This document shows, piece after piece, positions 8,371-17,683 of a stretch of DNA of 64,000 bases (position 1 is its first letter; every line of letters starts with the position of its first letter). Source of the DNA: Shewanella marisflavi (GTDB taxonomy: Bacteria; Pseudomonadota; Gammaproteobacteria; Enterobacterales; Shewanellaceae); contig NZ_JAKIKX010000008.1 in the NCBI RefSeq assembly GCF_023283925.1, positions 62,001-126,000 of the forward strand. Direction: 5' to 3'. Both the position numbers and the translations under genes were made by a program. The notes below the pieces were generated by a model, which saw nothing but the letters and a program-made list of their open reading frames with translations, was not told where the DNA came from and made no database searches.

Positions 8371-10521
8371 TTAGGCTGGGTAGTAACTGCCGTTGTTGGC
8401 AGCCAGTTCACGCATCTTGTCTGTCACCTGATACAGGCCGCCTAGGTGGGCGTACTTGTCTGCTAGGGCGACAAAGTTGGCAACACCTAAGGTGTCTAGA
8501 TAGCGGAACACACCTCCTCTAAATGGAGGGAAACCGAGTCCGTAAACCAGTCCCATGTCGGCTTCGGCCGGCGAGGCGATAATACCTTCTTCCAGACAAC
8601 GAACCGTTTCGATGATCATAGGGATCATGGTGCGTGCGATGATCTCATCACTGCTAAATTCTTTCAGCTCACCAAAGGCGTTGCCCAGCAATTCATAGCT
8701 TAGAGGATCAACGTCTTTCTTTGGCTTACCGCGGCGATCGACTGAATATTGATAGAAGCCTTTGCTATTCTTTTGACCGAATCGCTCAGCTTCGAACATC
8801 ACGTCAATAGCATCTTTACCCTGTTTGGCCATTCTGTCAGGGAAACCTTCGGCCATCACCGCTTGTGCATGGTGACCCGTGTCCAGACCAACCACATCCA
8901 GCAGATAAGCTGGGCCCATTGGCCAGCCGAACTGCTTCTCCATTACCTTGTCGATGGCTGCGAAATCAGCGCCATCCTCTAGCAGGCCACTGAAGCCAGC
9001 GAAGTAGGGGAAGAGCACTCGGTTGACGAAGAAACCTGGGCAATCGTTGACCACGATAGGCGTCTTACCCATCTTGGCGGCGTAAGCGACCACAGAGGCG
9101 ATGGTTTCATCTGAGCTATGCTCACCGCGAATTACCTCAACCAGCGGCATTTTATGGACCGGGTTGAAGAAGTGCATACCACAGAAGCGCTCGGGCTTTT
9201 GCAGGCTCTTGGCCAATAGGTTGATGGAGATGGTCGAGGTGTTCGAAGTGATAATGGCATCTTCGCCCACGACTTGTTCTACTTCGGCCAATACGCTTGA
9301 TTTCACTTTAGGGTGTTCAACCACGGCTTCAACGACAACGTCGGCCTGTTTAAGCGCGTTATAATCCAGTGTCGCTGTAATATTGTTTAGCACGCCCGCC
9401 ATTTTAGCTGGGGTAGAGCGACCACGGTTGATCTGCGCCGTAAGCAGTTTAGCGGCTTCGCCCAGACCAAGATCTAACGCGGCCTGATTAATGTCTTTCA
9501 TCACAATGGGGGTGCCTTTACTCGCACTCTGATAGGCGATGCCGCCACCCATAATGCCTGCACCCAACACTGCTGCCGAGTTTACCGCCTGTGCTTGTTT
9601 AGCTGCCTTCTTCGCCTTACCTTTAACCAGCTGGTCGTTTAGGAAGATACCGATAAGTGCCTTGGCCACATCTGTCTTGGCGAGCTTGATAAAGGCTTGA
9701 TGCTCAACCTGCAGCGCCTGGGCGCGTTCACTGGTGGCCGCCTTTTCGATAACATCCACAGCCGCCATAGGCGCGGGATAATGTTTGCCAGCGACTTTGA
9801 ATACCATGCCTTTGGCGGTAGCAAAAGACATCATGGCTTCCAGTTTCGGCAGCGTAAGGGGTGACAGCTTGCGCTGGCGACGTGCTTGCCAATCGATTTT
9901 CTCGTTGATGGCATCATGTAGCATCTGCAGTGCTGCACTTTCCAGTGCTTCAGGGGCGACAACCGCGTCGATGGCGCCAACCTTAAGGGCTGACTCAGGG
10001 CGTTGATCTTTACCTGTGGTGATCCACTCCAGGGCGTTGTCGGCACCGATTAGACGAGGCAGACGCACGGTACCGCCAAAACCTGGGATGATGCCAAGTT
10101 TGGTCTCAGGCAGACCGATTCGAGCCGTTGTATCTGCGATACGTAGGTCGGTTGCTAGGATAGTTTCGCAGCCGCCGCCCAGGGCAAAGCCTTTGATAGC
10201 CGAGATGGTAGGGAACGGCAGATCTTCTAATTTATTGAATACCTTGTTGGCATCTTCGAGCCAGCCAAGTAGCACACTGTCTTCCTGTGCAAAAAGTCCT
10301 AAGAACTCTGTGATATCGGCGCCTACGATGAAGGCGTCTTTACCCGAGGTGAGCATTAGCCCTTTGACCTCTTGGGTTTGCTTTAGGGCATCGAGTGCGT
10401 CGCTTAGTGCATTGAGGGTTTCTCTATCAAACTTGTTGACTGAGCCCTCGGCGTTAAAACAGAGCCGAGCGATATTGTCTTCAAGTAATTCCACTTGAAT
10501 CGTAGGACTTTGGTAGATCAT
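8371..10521 (-). CDS. fadB: Fatty acid oxidation complex subunit alpha FadB
   Basis: A 716-residue bifunctional protein. The N-terminal crotonase half (about 1-190) gives enoyl-CoA hydratase and isomerase activity; the segment [18 protein letters not shown] carries the oxyanion-hole and catalytic Glu region. The C-terminal half is 3-hydroxyacyl-CoA dehydrogenase, with the NAD-binding [11 protein letters not shown] motif near 320 and the [14 protein letters not shown] signature. Length and order match E. coli FadB. AAGGAAGC lies just upstream of the ATG. The gene is divergent from pepQ, as in enteric bacteria, and probably controlled by a fatty-acid-responsive repressor acting in the shared intergenic region. 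Confidence 0.97.
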   Translation of the reverse strand: MIYQSPTIQVELLEDNIARLCFNAEGSVNKFDRETLNALSDALDALKQTQEVKGLMLTSGKDAFIVGADITEFLGLFAQEDSVLLGWLEDANKVFNKLEDLPFPTISAIKGFALGGGCETILATDLRIADTTARIGLPETKLGIIPGFGGTVRLPRLIGADNALEWITTGKDQRPESALKVGAIDAVVAPEALESAALQMLHDAINEKIDWQARRQRKLSPLTLPKLEAMMSFATAKGMVFKVAGKHYPAPMAAVDVIEKAATSERAQALQVEHQAFIKLAKTDVAKALIGIFLNDQLVKGKAKKAAKQAQAVNSAAVLGAGIMGGGIAYQSASKGTPIVMKDINQAALDLGLGEAAKLLTAQINRGRSTPAKMAGVLNNITATLDYNALKQADVVVEAVVEHPKVKSSVLAEVEQVVGEDAIITSNTSTISINLLAKSLQKPERFCGMHFFNPVHKMPLVEVIRGEHSSDETIASVVAYAAKMGKTPIVVNDCPGFFVNRVLFPYFAGFSGLLEDGADFAAIDKVMEKQFGWPMGPAYLLDVVGLDTGHHAQAVMAEGFPDRMAKQGKDAIDVMFEAERFGQKNSKGFYQYSVDRRGKPKKDVDPLSYELLGNAFGELKEFSSDEIIARTMIPMIIETVRCLEEGIIASPAEADMGLVYGLGFPPFRGGVFRYLDTLGVANFVALADKYAHLGGLYQVTDKMRELAANNGSYYPA

Positions 10522-10663
10522 TGCTTGCTTCCTTATTGCTTAAAGAGCGCCACCTACTATTGGGTTTTTATCTTGTAGGTATAATCTCTATCTTACAGCA
10601 GGCCATCATTTGACCAGTTGCTGCTCAGTGTGCGTCTAAATCAACTAAATTTCAACACCCAAT

Positions 10664-10679
10664 TTAAACACTTGTTTAA
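10664..10679. promoter_or_regulatory. Candidate PsrA-type operator in the fadB-pepQ intergenic region
   Basis: An inverted repeat TTAAACA-CT-TGTTTAA lies in the 279-bp divergent gap. Its AAACA...TGTTT arms resemble the operators of the TetR-family fatty acid regulator PsrA, which controls fad genes in several gammaproteobacteria. Assignment is by resemblance only. The rest of the gap shows no other feature I can support. Confidence 0.4.
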
Positions 10680-10800
10680 TTTTGTTCCGTTAGGGGGATT
10701 TTTGCCCTTTATGTTAGACTCACTAGATCATAGTCTCTGTGCTAAAAACAGGTCCTTTTTAGCTAAAAAGGTGCCGCAGAAGAATAACAGGAAGCCTAAT

Positions 10801-12123
10801 ATGGAAAACTTAGCCCCCCTCTATCCCGCCCATATCGCCGAGCTAAATCGACGCGTTGCCGAGATCACCGCAAGAGAGCAGCTAGCTGGCTTAGTGATAC
10901 ATTCAGGGCAGCCCCATCGTCAGTTTCTCGATGATCTGGATTACCCTTTCAAGGTCAATCCGCATTTCAAGGCCTGGCTTCCTGTTATCGATAACCCCCA
11001 CTGCTGGTTGGTGGTTAATGGTCGCGATAAGCCACAACTGATCTTTTATCGTCCAGTGGACTTTTGGCACAAGGTTGCCGATTTTCCCGATGCTTTTTGG
11101 ACCTCAGAGGTAGAGATTAAGCTGCTGACCAAGGCCGATAAAGTGGCCGAGTTACTGCCAGACAATATTCAGGATTGGGGCTACATAGGTGAGCATTTGG
11201 ATGTTGCCGAGGTGCTCGGTTTTACCTCCCGAAATCCAGAGTCGGTGATGAGTTATCTTCACTATCACAGAGCCACAAAGACACAATATGAGCTGGCTTG
11301 TATGCGCCGCGCGAGTGAGATTGGCGTGCGTGGTCATGTTGCGGCAAAAGATGCCTTCTATGGCGGCGGTAGTGAGTTTGAGATCCAGCGGGCCTATCTG
11401 GCGGCTACAGATATGGGTGAGAATGATGTGCCCTACGGCAATATTATCGCCTTAAACCAAAATGCAGCCATATTGCATTATACGGCGCTCGAGCATCAGT
11501 CGCCTAAGCAGCGACTGTCATTTCTAATTGATGCCGGTGGGAGTTTCCATGGCTATGCCTCGGACATTACCCGTACCTATGCTTTTGAGAAAAACCTGTT
11601 TGGTGATCTGATTGCCGCCATGGATAAGCTGCAGTTGTCCATCATAGATATGATGCGCCCTGGCGTGAAATATGTGGATCTTCACTTGGCTACCCACGAC
11701 AAACTGGCGCAGTTGCTGCTCGATTTCAAGCTGGCTAACGGTGAAAAGCAAGCCTTGATAGAGCAGGGTGTTACCAGCGCCTTCTTCCCCCATGGGCTCG
11801 GGCATATGCTGGGTTTGCAGGTACATGATATGGGTGGCTTCTTGCATGATGAGCGCGGTACTCATATTGCCCCACCTGAGGCTCATCCGTTTCTGCGTTG
11901 TACCAGAACCTTGGCGGCCAACCAAGTGCTGACCATAGAGCCTGGACTTTACATCATCGACAGCCTGCTTAACGAGTTAAGACAGGATGGCCGCGGTAAT
12001 CTGATTAACTGGCAAACGGTCGATCTGATACGTCCATTTGGCGGTATACGTATCGAAGACAACGTGATTGTTCATAGCGATCACAATGAAAATATGACTC
12101 GCGATCTGGGTCTGCAAGGATAA
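10801..12123 (+). CDS. pepQ: Xaa-Pro dipeptidase PepQ
   Basis: A 440-residue M24B metallopeptidase that hydrolyses X-Pro dipeptides in the cytoplasm. The start is ATG 10801 after an AGGAAG site; the open frame extends upstream, but that part covers the fadB promoter region and has no family similarity. The dinuclear metal ligands are visible in order: the two Asp in [19 protein letters not shown], the His in [16 protein letters not shown], the Glu in [10 protein letters not shown] and the Glu in IRIEDNVIV. It is followed within 10 bases by yigZ. The pepQ-yigZ-trkH-hemG order is the same as in E. coli. Confidence 0.95.
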   Translation: MENLAPLYPAHIAELNRRVAEITAREQLAGLVIHSGQPHRQFLDDLDYPFKVNPHFKAWLPVIDNPHCWLVVNGRDKPQLIFYRPVDFWHKVADFPDAFWTSEVEIKLLTKADKVAELLPDNIQDWGYIGEHLDVAEVLGFTSRNPESVMSYLHYHRATKTQYELACMRRASEIGVRGHVAAKDAFYGGGSEFEIQRAYLAATDMGENDVPYGNIIALNQNAAILHYTALEHQSPKQRLSFLIDAGGSFHGYASDITRTYAFEKNLFGDLIAAMDKLQLSIIDMMRPGVKYVDLHLATHDKLAQLLLDFKLANGEKQALIEQGVTSAFFPHGLGHMLGLQVHDMGGFLHDERGTHIAPPEAHPFLRCTRTLAANQVLTIEPGLYIIDSLLNELRQDGRGNLINWQTVDLIRPFGGIRIEDNVIVHSDHNENMTRDLGLQG

Positions 12124-12133
12124 AAGGTAAGGG

Positions 12134-12751
12134 TTGTTGAGCGAGAGTTATCCTATTCCGGCCGAGCCGATCACCATAGAAGAAGAGATAAAGCATAGCC
12201 GCTTTATCTCTTTTCTATTTCACTGTCCATCGGAAAAATCGCTGAAGTGTGCACTCACTAACATCAAGGCGCTATACCCTGGAGCAAATCACTATTGCTA
12301 TGCTTTTATCGCAGGTGCGCCTGACAATAACGTGGCCATGGGCAGTAGTGATGATGGCGAGCCCTCAGGTAGTGCTGGGCGTCCCATGTTGGCCACGCTG
12401 CAAGGGGCTAAAATGGGAGAGATTGGTGCCATCGTTGTGCGCTATTTTGGTGGCACTAAGTTGGGAGTGGGCGGCTTAGTACGGGCCTATAGCTCGGGGA
12501 TAAAACAGGGACTGACTCAGCTGCAAACTGAGATCAAGCTGATCCGCTATCCGGGTCGCCTCGTATGTGACTATCACCAACTCAAAGATGTAGAACATTT
12601 TCTGCAACAGTGTGAGGCTGAGGTGAGTGATAAAGTGTTTACCGATAAGGTGACATTGACCTTTGAGATGCCAAAAGCGATGCAGGCAAGATTCAATCGT
12701 GATCTGGCGACGTTAAGTCAGGGCCGATTAGAGGCGGATTTCGCCGATTAG
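12134..12751 (+). CDS. yigZ: YigZ/IMPACT family protein
   Basis: A 205-residue member of the UPF0029/IMPACT family, of unclear biochemical role in bacteria. The start codon is TTG at 12134, placed directly after AAGGTAAGGG. The family core is evident: KHSRFISFLF near the N terminus, HYCYAFIAG, SSDDGEPSGSAGRPML and VVRYFGGTKLGVGGLVRAY, followed by a ferredoxin-like C-terminal domain (about 140-205). It is translationally close to pepQ. Confidence 0.9.
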   Translation: MLSESYPIPAEPITIEEEIKHSRFISFLFHCPSEKSLKCALTNIKALYPGANHYCYAFIAGAPDNNVAMGSSDDGEPSGSAGRPMLATLQGAKMGEIGAIVVRYFGGTKLGVGGLVRAYSSGIKQGLTQLQTEIKLIRYPGRLVCDYHQLKDVEHFLQQCEAEVSDKVFTDKVTLTFEMPKAMQARFNRDLATLSQGRLEADFAD

Positions 12752-12889
12752 CGCTGGTCTAGTTCAGGGCTTTCGGTAAATATTTTCCTTTTGGCGATAC
12801 GGACCCAATAAATTTTATACAACAGCGTGGTTAAACTATGCGAGAATGCGCAAGTGCGTCATCGCTAACGGAATAATAAAAACGCCCTA

Positions 12890-14347
12890 ATGCAATATAG
12901 AACCATTATAAGAATTACAGGCCTCTTGATGGGGTTGTTTTCTTTGTCGCTTCTGCCGCCAGCGCTGGTTGCCGTGATCTACAAAGATGGCGGCGGTACC
13001 GCCTTTCTTCAAGCCTTTGTTCTTAGCTTGTTACTTGGTTTTGTGTTCTGGTATCCCAATCGTCGCCACAAGAAAGATCTGCGAACCCGAGAAGGCTTTT
13101 TGTTGGTGGTGCTTTTCTGGGGCGTACTGGGATCTATAGGTGCCGTGCCTTTTATCTTTTCCAGCCAACCCGATCTCTCGTTAACAGATAGCTTTTTCGA
13201 ATCGTTTTCCGCATTAACCACCACAGGGGCAACGGTTTTAGTTGGCCTGGACAGTTTACCTAAGGCAATTCTCTTCTACCGCCATCTACTTCAGTGGCTC
13301 GGTGGCATGGGGATCATTGTATTGGCGGTGGCCATTTTGCCAGTACTCGGGATTGGCGGGATGCAGCTCTATAGAGCGGAGATCCCTGGGCCTGTAAAAG
13401 ACAGTAAGATGACGCCGCGGATCGCCGAGACCGCTAAGGCGCTCTGGTACATCTATCTTGCCTTGACCATCGCCTGTGCCTTTGCCTATTGGATTGCGGG
13501 TATGGATGTGTTTGATGCCATCTGTCACTCTTTTTCGACCATTGCTATCGGCGGTTTCTCGACCCATGATGCGAGCATGGGCTACTTTGATAGCACGGCG
13601 ATCAACATGGTGTGCGTGGTGTTCTTGTTGATCGCGGCGCTGAATTTCAGCCTGCACTTTGCCGCCTTTACCCGCCGGGGCATTAATCTTAAGGTTTATT
13701 TTCGAGACGCCGAATTTAAGGCCTTGATTGTGATTCAGCTGGCGCTGACGCTGATCTGTTTTGGCACTCTTTATCAGTCCGGTATTTATGACAGCGCCGA
13801 GGAGACATTTGACTTTGCCCTGTTCCAGGCGGTTTCTATCTCTACCACTGCCGGTTTTGGCACAGAAAGCTTTCATATGTGGCCGCTATTTCTGCCCATG
13901 TTATTGATATTCTCAAGTTTCATTGGGGGATGTGGCGGTTCAACTGCGGGTGGCATCAAGGTGATGCGGATGATCTTACTCTTGTTACAGGGCTCCCGTG
14001 AACTGAAACGCCTGGTGCACCCAAGAGGCATGTTTTCGATACGTATTAGTGGCAAGGCCTTGCCCGATAGGGTTATCGATGCCGTGTGGGGGTTCTTCTC
14101 TGCCTATGCCCTCGTTTTTGTGGTTTGTATGTTGATCCTGATGGCGCTGGGCATGGATAATATTACGGCTTTTAGTGCCACGGCGGCCTGTTTGAATAAC
14201 CTGGGGCCAGGGCTCGGCGAAGTGGCCAGCAACTATGCCAGTATCGGTGATGGTGAGAAGTGGGTGCTGGTGGTGGCCATGCTATTCGGGCGGCTGGAAG
14301 TGTTTACCTTATTGGTGTTGTTTACGCCGACTTTTTGGAAGAATTAA
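12890..14347 (+). CDS. trkH: Trk system potassium uptake membrane protein TrkH
   Basis: A 485-residue polytopic membrane protein with about ten hydrophobic segments and four pore-loop repeats. The selectivity-filter motifs appear in order as ALTTTGATV, FSTIAIGGFSTHD, SISTTAGFGTESF and CLNNLGPGLGEV. It works with TrkA (not in the window) to import potassium. Its stop codon overlaps the hemG start by one base (TAATG), so the two are translationally coupled, exactly as in E. coli. Confidence 0.96.
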   Translation: MQYRTIIRITGLLMGLFSLSLLPPALVAVIYKDGGGTAFLQAFVLSLLLGFVFWYPNRRHKKDLRTREGFLLVVLFWGVLGSIGAVPFIFSSQPDLSLTDSFFESFSALTTTGATVLVGLDSLPKAILFYRHLLQWLGGMGIIVLAVAILPVLGIGGMQLYRAEIPGPVKDSKMTPRIAETAKALWYIYLALTIACAFAYWIAGMDVFDAICHSFSTIAIGGFSTHDASMGYFDSTAINMVCVVFLLIAALNFSLHFAAFTRRGINLKVYFRDAEFKALIVIQLALTLICFGTLYQSGIYDSAEETFDFALFQAVSISTTAGFGTESFHMWPLFLPMLLIFSSFIGGCGGSTAGGIKVMRMILLLLQGSRELKRLVHPRGMFSIRISGKALPDRVIDAVWGFFSAYALVFVVCMLILMALGMDNITAFSATAACLNNLGPGLGEVASNYASIGDGEKWVLVVAMLFGRLEVFTLLVLFTPTFWKN

Positions 14348-14874
14348 TGAGTCGTACCCTAATTATATATTCGACCGTAGATGGTCAGACGAAAGCCATC
14401 TGTGATCAGATTGCCGAGCAGTGCAAGTCTGATACTCAATTGGTAACCATGGTTAGCCTGGAAGAGGCGCAGTCGGTTAACCTTTCCTATTTTGATAAGG
14501 TCATCATAGGGGCCAGTATACGTTATGGTAAGCACAGACCTGAGCTGTTCCAGTATGTGAATCGTCACAGAGCCGTGCTTAACAGTAAGAAGAACGCCTT
14601 CTTTACTGTGAATGTGGTGGCCAGAAAGCCAGAGAAAAACACGCCAGAAACCAACCCTTATATGAAGAAATTTTTGCAGCTGTCATTATGGCAGCCGCAG
14701 CAACTTGGGGTGTTTGCTGGCAAGATCGATTACCCCAAATATCGCTTCTTCGATAAGTTTATGATCCGTTTTATCATGTGGATCACTAAAGGCCCGACAG
14801 ATACCTCTGGTACCTTCGAGTTTACCGATTGGGACAAGGTGCGGGAATTTGCGAAAGCCTTTAGCGAGCGTTAA
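14347..14874 (+). CDS. hemG: Menaquinone-dependent protoporphyrinogen IX dehydrogenase HemG
   Basis: A flavodoxin-fold enzyme of 175 residues that oxidises protoporphyrinogen IX to protoporphyrin IX with quinone as acceptor, the penultimate step of heme synthesis. The N-terminal FMN phosphate loop is LIIYSTVDGQTKAI. The GASIRYGKHRPEL segment and the long-chain insert NVVARKPEKNTPETNPYMKK are characteristic of HemG rather than electron-carrier flavodoxins. I use the ATG that overlaps the trkH stop. A second, related copy lies 0.6 kb downstream. Confidence 0.92.
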   Translation: MSRTLIIYSTVDGQTKAICDQIAEQCKSDTQLVTMVSLEEAQSVNLSYFDKVIIGASIRYGKHRPELFQYVNRHRAVLNSKKNAFFTVNVVARKPEKNTPETNPYMKKFLQLSLWQPQQLGVFAGKIDYPKYRFFDKFMIRFIMWITKGPTDTSGTFEFTDWDKVREFAKAFSER

Positions 14875-14895
14875 AGGCTTTCTATTTCGCAAGGG

Positions 14896-15201
14896 CTATG
14901 CGCAGTAGCGCTTGTAGAGAATCGAAATCACCTCGGTGACTTGCTCGTTCTTCAGGGTGTAGTAGACGATCTGTGAACTCTTACGAGTGGCGACCAGATC
15001 TTCGGCGCGCAATACCGCCAGGTGTTGTGACAGTGCAGACTGGCTCAAGGGCACGTTTTCATTTAGCTGAGTGACGCTAAGTTCATTATCGAGCAGCTGG
15101 CATAAGATCATCAATCTATATGGATTTGCTATCGCTTTAAGCCATTTTGCTGCGCTTTGAGCATTGGTGACCATTGCATTTACATCAATATCTTTTTGCA
15201 T
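14896..15201 (-). CDS. ArsR-family regulator resembling persulfide sensors (BigR/SqrR/YgaV type)
   Basis: A 101-residue winged-helix repressor. The DNA-recognition helix reads LSQSALSQHLAVLRAEDLVATRK, typical of ArsR proteins. The metal-binding ELCVCD motif of ArsR/SmtB is absent (the equivalent is LSVTQLNENV). Instead there are two cysteines, one in RLMILCQLL (residue 34) and one in the C-terminal YKRYCA (residue 100), 66 residues apart. SqrR and BigR, which sense reactive sulfur or redox state by a di- or polysulfide link, have two cysteines with the same spacing. It lies convergent to hemG and divergent from the second hemG-like gene, with a palindrome just upstream of its start. Confidence 0.85.
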   Translation of the reverse strand: MQKDIDVNAMVTNAQSAAKWLKAIANPYRLMILCQLLDNELSVTQLNENVPLSQSALSQHLAVLRAEDLVATRKSSQIVYYTLKNEQVTEVISILYKRYCA

Positions 15202-15225
15202 ACGGCAACTCTCTTGTACTCTTTT

Positions 15226-15243
15226 AATTAGATAATTCTAATT
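15226..15243. promoter_or_regulatory. Candidate operator of the ArsR-type regulator
   Basis: A perfect inverted repeat AATTAGA-TAAT-TCTAATT lies 25 bases upstream of the regulator start codon, in the gap that also contains the promoter of the hemG-like gene. AT-rich dyads with ATT/AAT arms are usual for BigR/SqrR-type operators. No other large feature is seen in the remaining part of the 273-bp gap. Confidence 0.55.
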
Positions 15244-15474
15244 GAATTAGGAAGTGGAAGCAATGATACTTAGCACGGATTGATAACTCAAACCTACGCC
15301 GACTCGTGTCTTATGTGAATTGCTCTATATTTTGCGTCTATTTTACCTTGAGTAAAATATCTAATTGGTGGTGTATTTCACAAAATCCTTAACTAAATTG
15401 TGATCCAATTTGATGTTTCTGCGGCACTTTACTGCAACAATGTGGTTATCTTTTCCGATACAGATGAGTCGTTT

Positions 15475-16011
15475 ATGGCTTCAGTACTAATTGTTTACTA
15501 TTCTCGCGGTGGTCATACGGCCAAGATAGCCCAGGCGATGGCGACGCACTTGAGTGGGTTAGGCCACAGCTGTGATGCCCTGCGTATTGGCGAGTTCGAC
15601 AGTATTGATTGGGGTAAGTATGACTATGTCGCTCTAGGGGCCTGTGTACTTTACGGTAGTTATCATAAGTCTGTGTTTGAATTTGCAACCCGTTATCAGG
15701 CTGAATTGGCGGCCAAACCCAACAGTTTCTTTAGTGTAAACGTAGTCGCGCGCAATCCTGAGAAGCGAGTGCCAGAGAACAACAAGTATCTGCAGAAGTT
15801 TATCGAACTCTCACCCTGGAAACCCAATGACGTTAAGGTGATTGCCGGTAAGGTGGATTATCCCTCCTGGCGTTGGTATGACAGATGGATGATTCAGCTG
15901 ATCATGAAGATCACCGACGGCCCGACCGATCCGAAAGCCGTTATCGATTACACTGACTGGGATGACGTCAAGGTGTACGCCGAACATCTGCTGACTCTGA
16001 AAGCCAAATAG
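15475..16011 (+). CDS. HemG-like flavodoxin, second copy
   Basis: A 178-residue HemG-family flavodoxin closely resembling the copy at 14347. The FMN loop is LIVYYSRGGHTAKIA, and GACVLYGSYHKSVFEF, NVVARNPEKRVPENNKYLQKF and KVDYPSWRWYDRWMIQLIMKIT align with the neighbour. The start is ATG 15475; an upstream in-frame GTG at 15400 would add 25 residues preceding the fold. Either copy could be the housekeeping protoporphyrinogen oxidase; the trkH-linked one is the syntenic one. This copy has its own promoter region next to a possible persulfide-sensing regulator. Confidence 0.85.
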   Translation: MASVLIVYYSRGGHTAKIAQAMATHLSGLGHSCDALRIGEFDSIDWGKYDYVALGACVLYGSYHKSVFEFATRYQAELAAKPNSFFSVNVVARNPEKRVPENNKYLQKFIELSPWKPNDVKVIAGKVDYPSWRWYDRWMIQLIMKITDGPTDPKAVIDYTDWDDVKVYAEHLLTLKAK

Positions 16012-16023
16012 TATTGATAGCGT

Positions 16024-16045
16024 CAGAGGTGGTTTACCACCTCTG
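16024..16045 (+). terminator. Stem-loop after the second hemG-like gene
   Basis: A 9-bp perfect stem CAGAGGTGG/CCACCTCTG with loop TTTA begins 13 bases after the stop codon. There is no clean T run after it, so it may be a weak terminator or a 3'-end stabilising hairpin. Confidence 0.5.
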
Positions 16046-16115
16046 TACGATCTTGCTTGTCTCCTGGTCTGACCTCTGTTAGCCTTTTTGCCTTCATTTT
16101 TGGGGGCAGAGTGAG

Positions 16116-16649
16116 ATGAATCTTTATTTTCGTTTGTTTTGGTTGATGTTTTGGCGTGTGCGTCACTGTGGTCGTATCGATTTTTTGGGAACGAGCAAGA
16201 TCAGTTATCGTGCCTTACCGTTGGATTGTGACATTAACTTTCACCTGACCAATTCTCGCTATCCTGCGCTGATGGATCTAGCGCGCACCTATATGCTTGC
16301 CGAGATGGGATTGCTTAAGCGTTTTTTGAAGCTTAAGTGGTTGCCGATCGTTAACGCCGCCGAATTTACCTATATACGTGACATCAAACCTTTGCGCCGC
16401 TTCGATATCGAGAGCAAGGTCGTGGGCTGGGATGAGAAATATTTCTATGTGGAGCAGCGCTTTGTCAGTGAAGGTACGCTGCACTGCATAGTGCATGTTC
16501 GCGGAGTCTTTGTGAATAACCGCAAACAGGTACCTATTGAAGAGATGTTGAAAGAGGCGGGGTTTGACGGTCCAGCGCCCAGCCTGCCGCCGGAAGTGGA
16601 GAAATGGAAGGCATTCCTCACGCTTAAAAAAGAGAGAAACCTTGCTTAG
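16116..16649 (+). CDS. Hotdog-fold acyl-CoA thioesterase family protein (THEM6-like)
   Basis: A 177-residue protein of the 4-hydroxybenzoyl-CoA thioesterase-like superfamily. It starts with a short hydrophobic/aromatic segment (MNLYFRLFWLMFWRV). The family signature follows: DCDINFHLTNSRYPALMDLAR, where the Asp/His/Asn positions of the hotdog active site sit, and the beta sheet segments IVNAAEFTYIRDIKPLRRFDI and KYFYVEQRFVSEG. A thioesterase acting on long-chain or aromatic acyl-CoA is the likely role, but the substrate is unknown. Confidence 0.82.
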   Translation: MNLYFRLFWLMFWRVRHCGRIDFLGTSKISYRALPLDCDINFHLTNSRYPALMDLARTYMLAEMGLLKRFLKLKWLPIVNAAEFTYIRDIKPLRRFDIESKVVGWDEKYFYVEQRFVSEGTLHCIVHVRGVFVNNRKQVPIEEMLKEAGFDGPAPSLPPEVEKWKAFLTLKKERNLA

Positions 16650-16954
16650 GAACAGTTTATCTTTCAGGTTTGATTTCTGTTCAAGCTAAACGGGTTTTGT
16701 TCGCGGCGCGAGCCATGCTACTTAATTTGACTATATAAATGGTGAGCAGTAAGAGATCGTTAGGAACGATTTTTTACTGCTTGGCTGGACTGACGCTGAA
16801 AAGCTGGATGCTTGTCATATTAAGTAGTACAGGTTGAGGTTAACCCTTTGGTCTGCGTATGTTGTTTATCTCTTCTTTGCTATCTCTGGCTTGGTTTGCC
16901 TATATAGATCGATTTCAAACTGGCGAAGAAACAAATGGTAAAGGTTAGCTGACC
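16650..16954. other. Intergenic gap without a supported gene
   Basis: This 305-bp stretch lies between the convergent thioesterase and glutathione transferase genes. The only open frame of note is a 29-codon one at 16859-16948 beginning MLFISSLLSLAWFAYIDR, hydrophobic enough for a single membrane helix. It has only a distant GAGG and no other support. I see no terminator or repeat. Confidence 0.4.
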
Positions 16955-17602
16955 CTAGGGAATGGGGCGGAAGCCGGCTTGCACTGCGGCCTGTATTAGG
17001 TCTATCTCCTCTTGCACTTGAATCCAGGCTCCCCGAATATGGGCTTGATTCAGGTATCTGTCTAAGGGATCGAACTGGTAGAGTTTAAAGCGATGTTTGG
17101 CATGGATCAGGCAGGGTATCAAGGCACAATCTGCCATGGTGAAAGCGTCACCGCAGAGCCAGTGATGTTCCATTAATTTGTTGTTCAGCTCGCTTAGCAA
17201 GTGAGTGATATTTTTTTCTAACTGCTTTACTTTTATCGGATTTTCCTCTTTCCGCGCATCAATTTGCTCCAATAGATAGAGTTGATTATTTAAGTCGTTG
17301 TCTATGATGCGATCATATAGACGCACCTGAAGTCGCTCGGCATAACTCTGGGGAAGTAGTTGAGTGCCTGTGGCAAACTCATGATCTATGTAGTCTATGA
17401 TGATGCTGGATTCGGGTAATAACTCTCCGGTGCGAGTCTTGAGCAGTGGTAGCTTACCCAAGGGAAATTGCTGCTTAAATTCATTACGCGAAAAGGGATC
17501 GCTGAGCTCGATCACCCTAGGATAAAAATTGGCTTGTTTCTCGTAGAGGGCAATCAAGACTTTTTGGGAATATCGTGACAAGGGATGGTAAAACAGTTCC
17601 AT
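16955..17602 (-). CDS. Glutathione S-transferase family protein
   Basis: A two-domain GST-fold protein of about 215 residues. The start ATG 17602 has GGGAGG eight to nine bases upstream, so I prefer it over an in-frame ATG at 17632. The thioredoxin-like N-terminal domain is visible as MELFYHPLSRYSQKVLIALY, then GKLPLLKTRTGELLPESSIIIDYID, where the cis-Pro loop and the ES glutathione gamma-glutamyl contact lie. The C-terminal helical domain contains CGDAFTMADCALIPCL. It may act on electrophiles or in stress; the specific substrate is unknown. The LysR gene lies 81 bases upstream on the same strand. Confidence 0.88.
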   Translation of the reverse strand: MELFYHPLSRYSQKVLIALYEKQANFYPRVIELSDPFSRNEFKQQFPLGKLPLLKTRTGELLPESSIIIDYIDHEFATGTQLLPQSYAERLQVRLYDRIIDNDLNNQLYLLEQIDARKEENPIKVKQLEKNITHLLSELNNKLMEHHWLCGDAFTMADCALIPCLIHAKHRFKLYQFDPLDRYLNQAHIRGAWIQVQEEIDLIQAAVQAGFRPIP

Positions 17603-17683
17603 CAAATGCACCTCCCATTTGCCCAGAACCAATAAGTTAATGGTAGTTCGAAATCCATTATCTGGCCTGCTTTTTATCGCTGT

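Noticed and set aside
10618..10800. An N-terminal extension of PepQ by 61 residues
   Set aside because: The extension covers the divergent fadB promoter region and operator dyad, has no family similarity, and ATG 10801 has a good ribosome-binding site.
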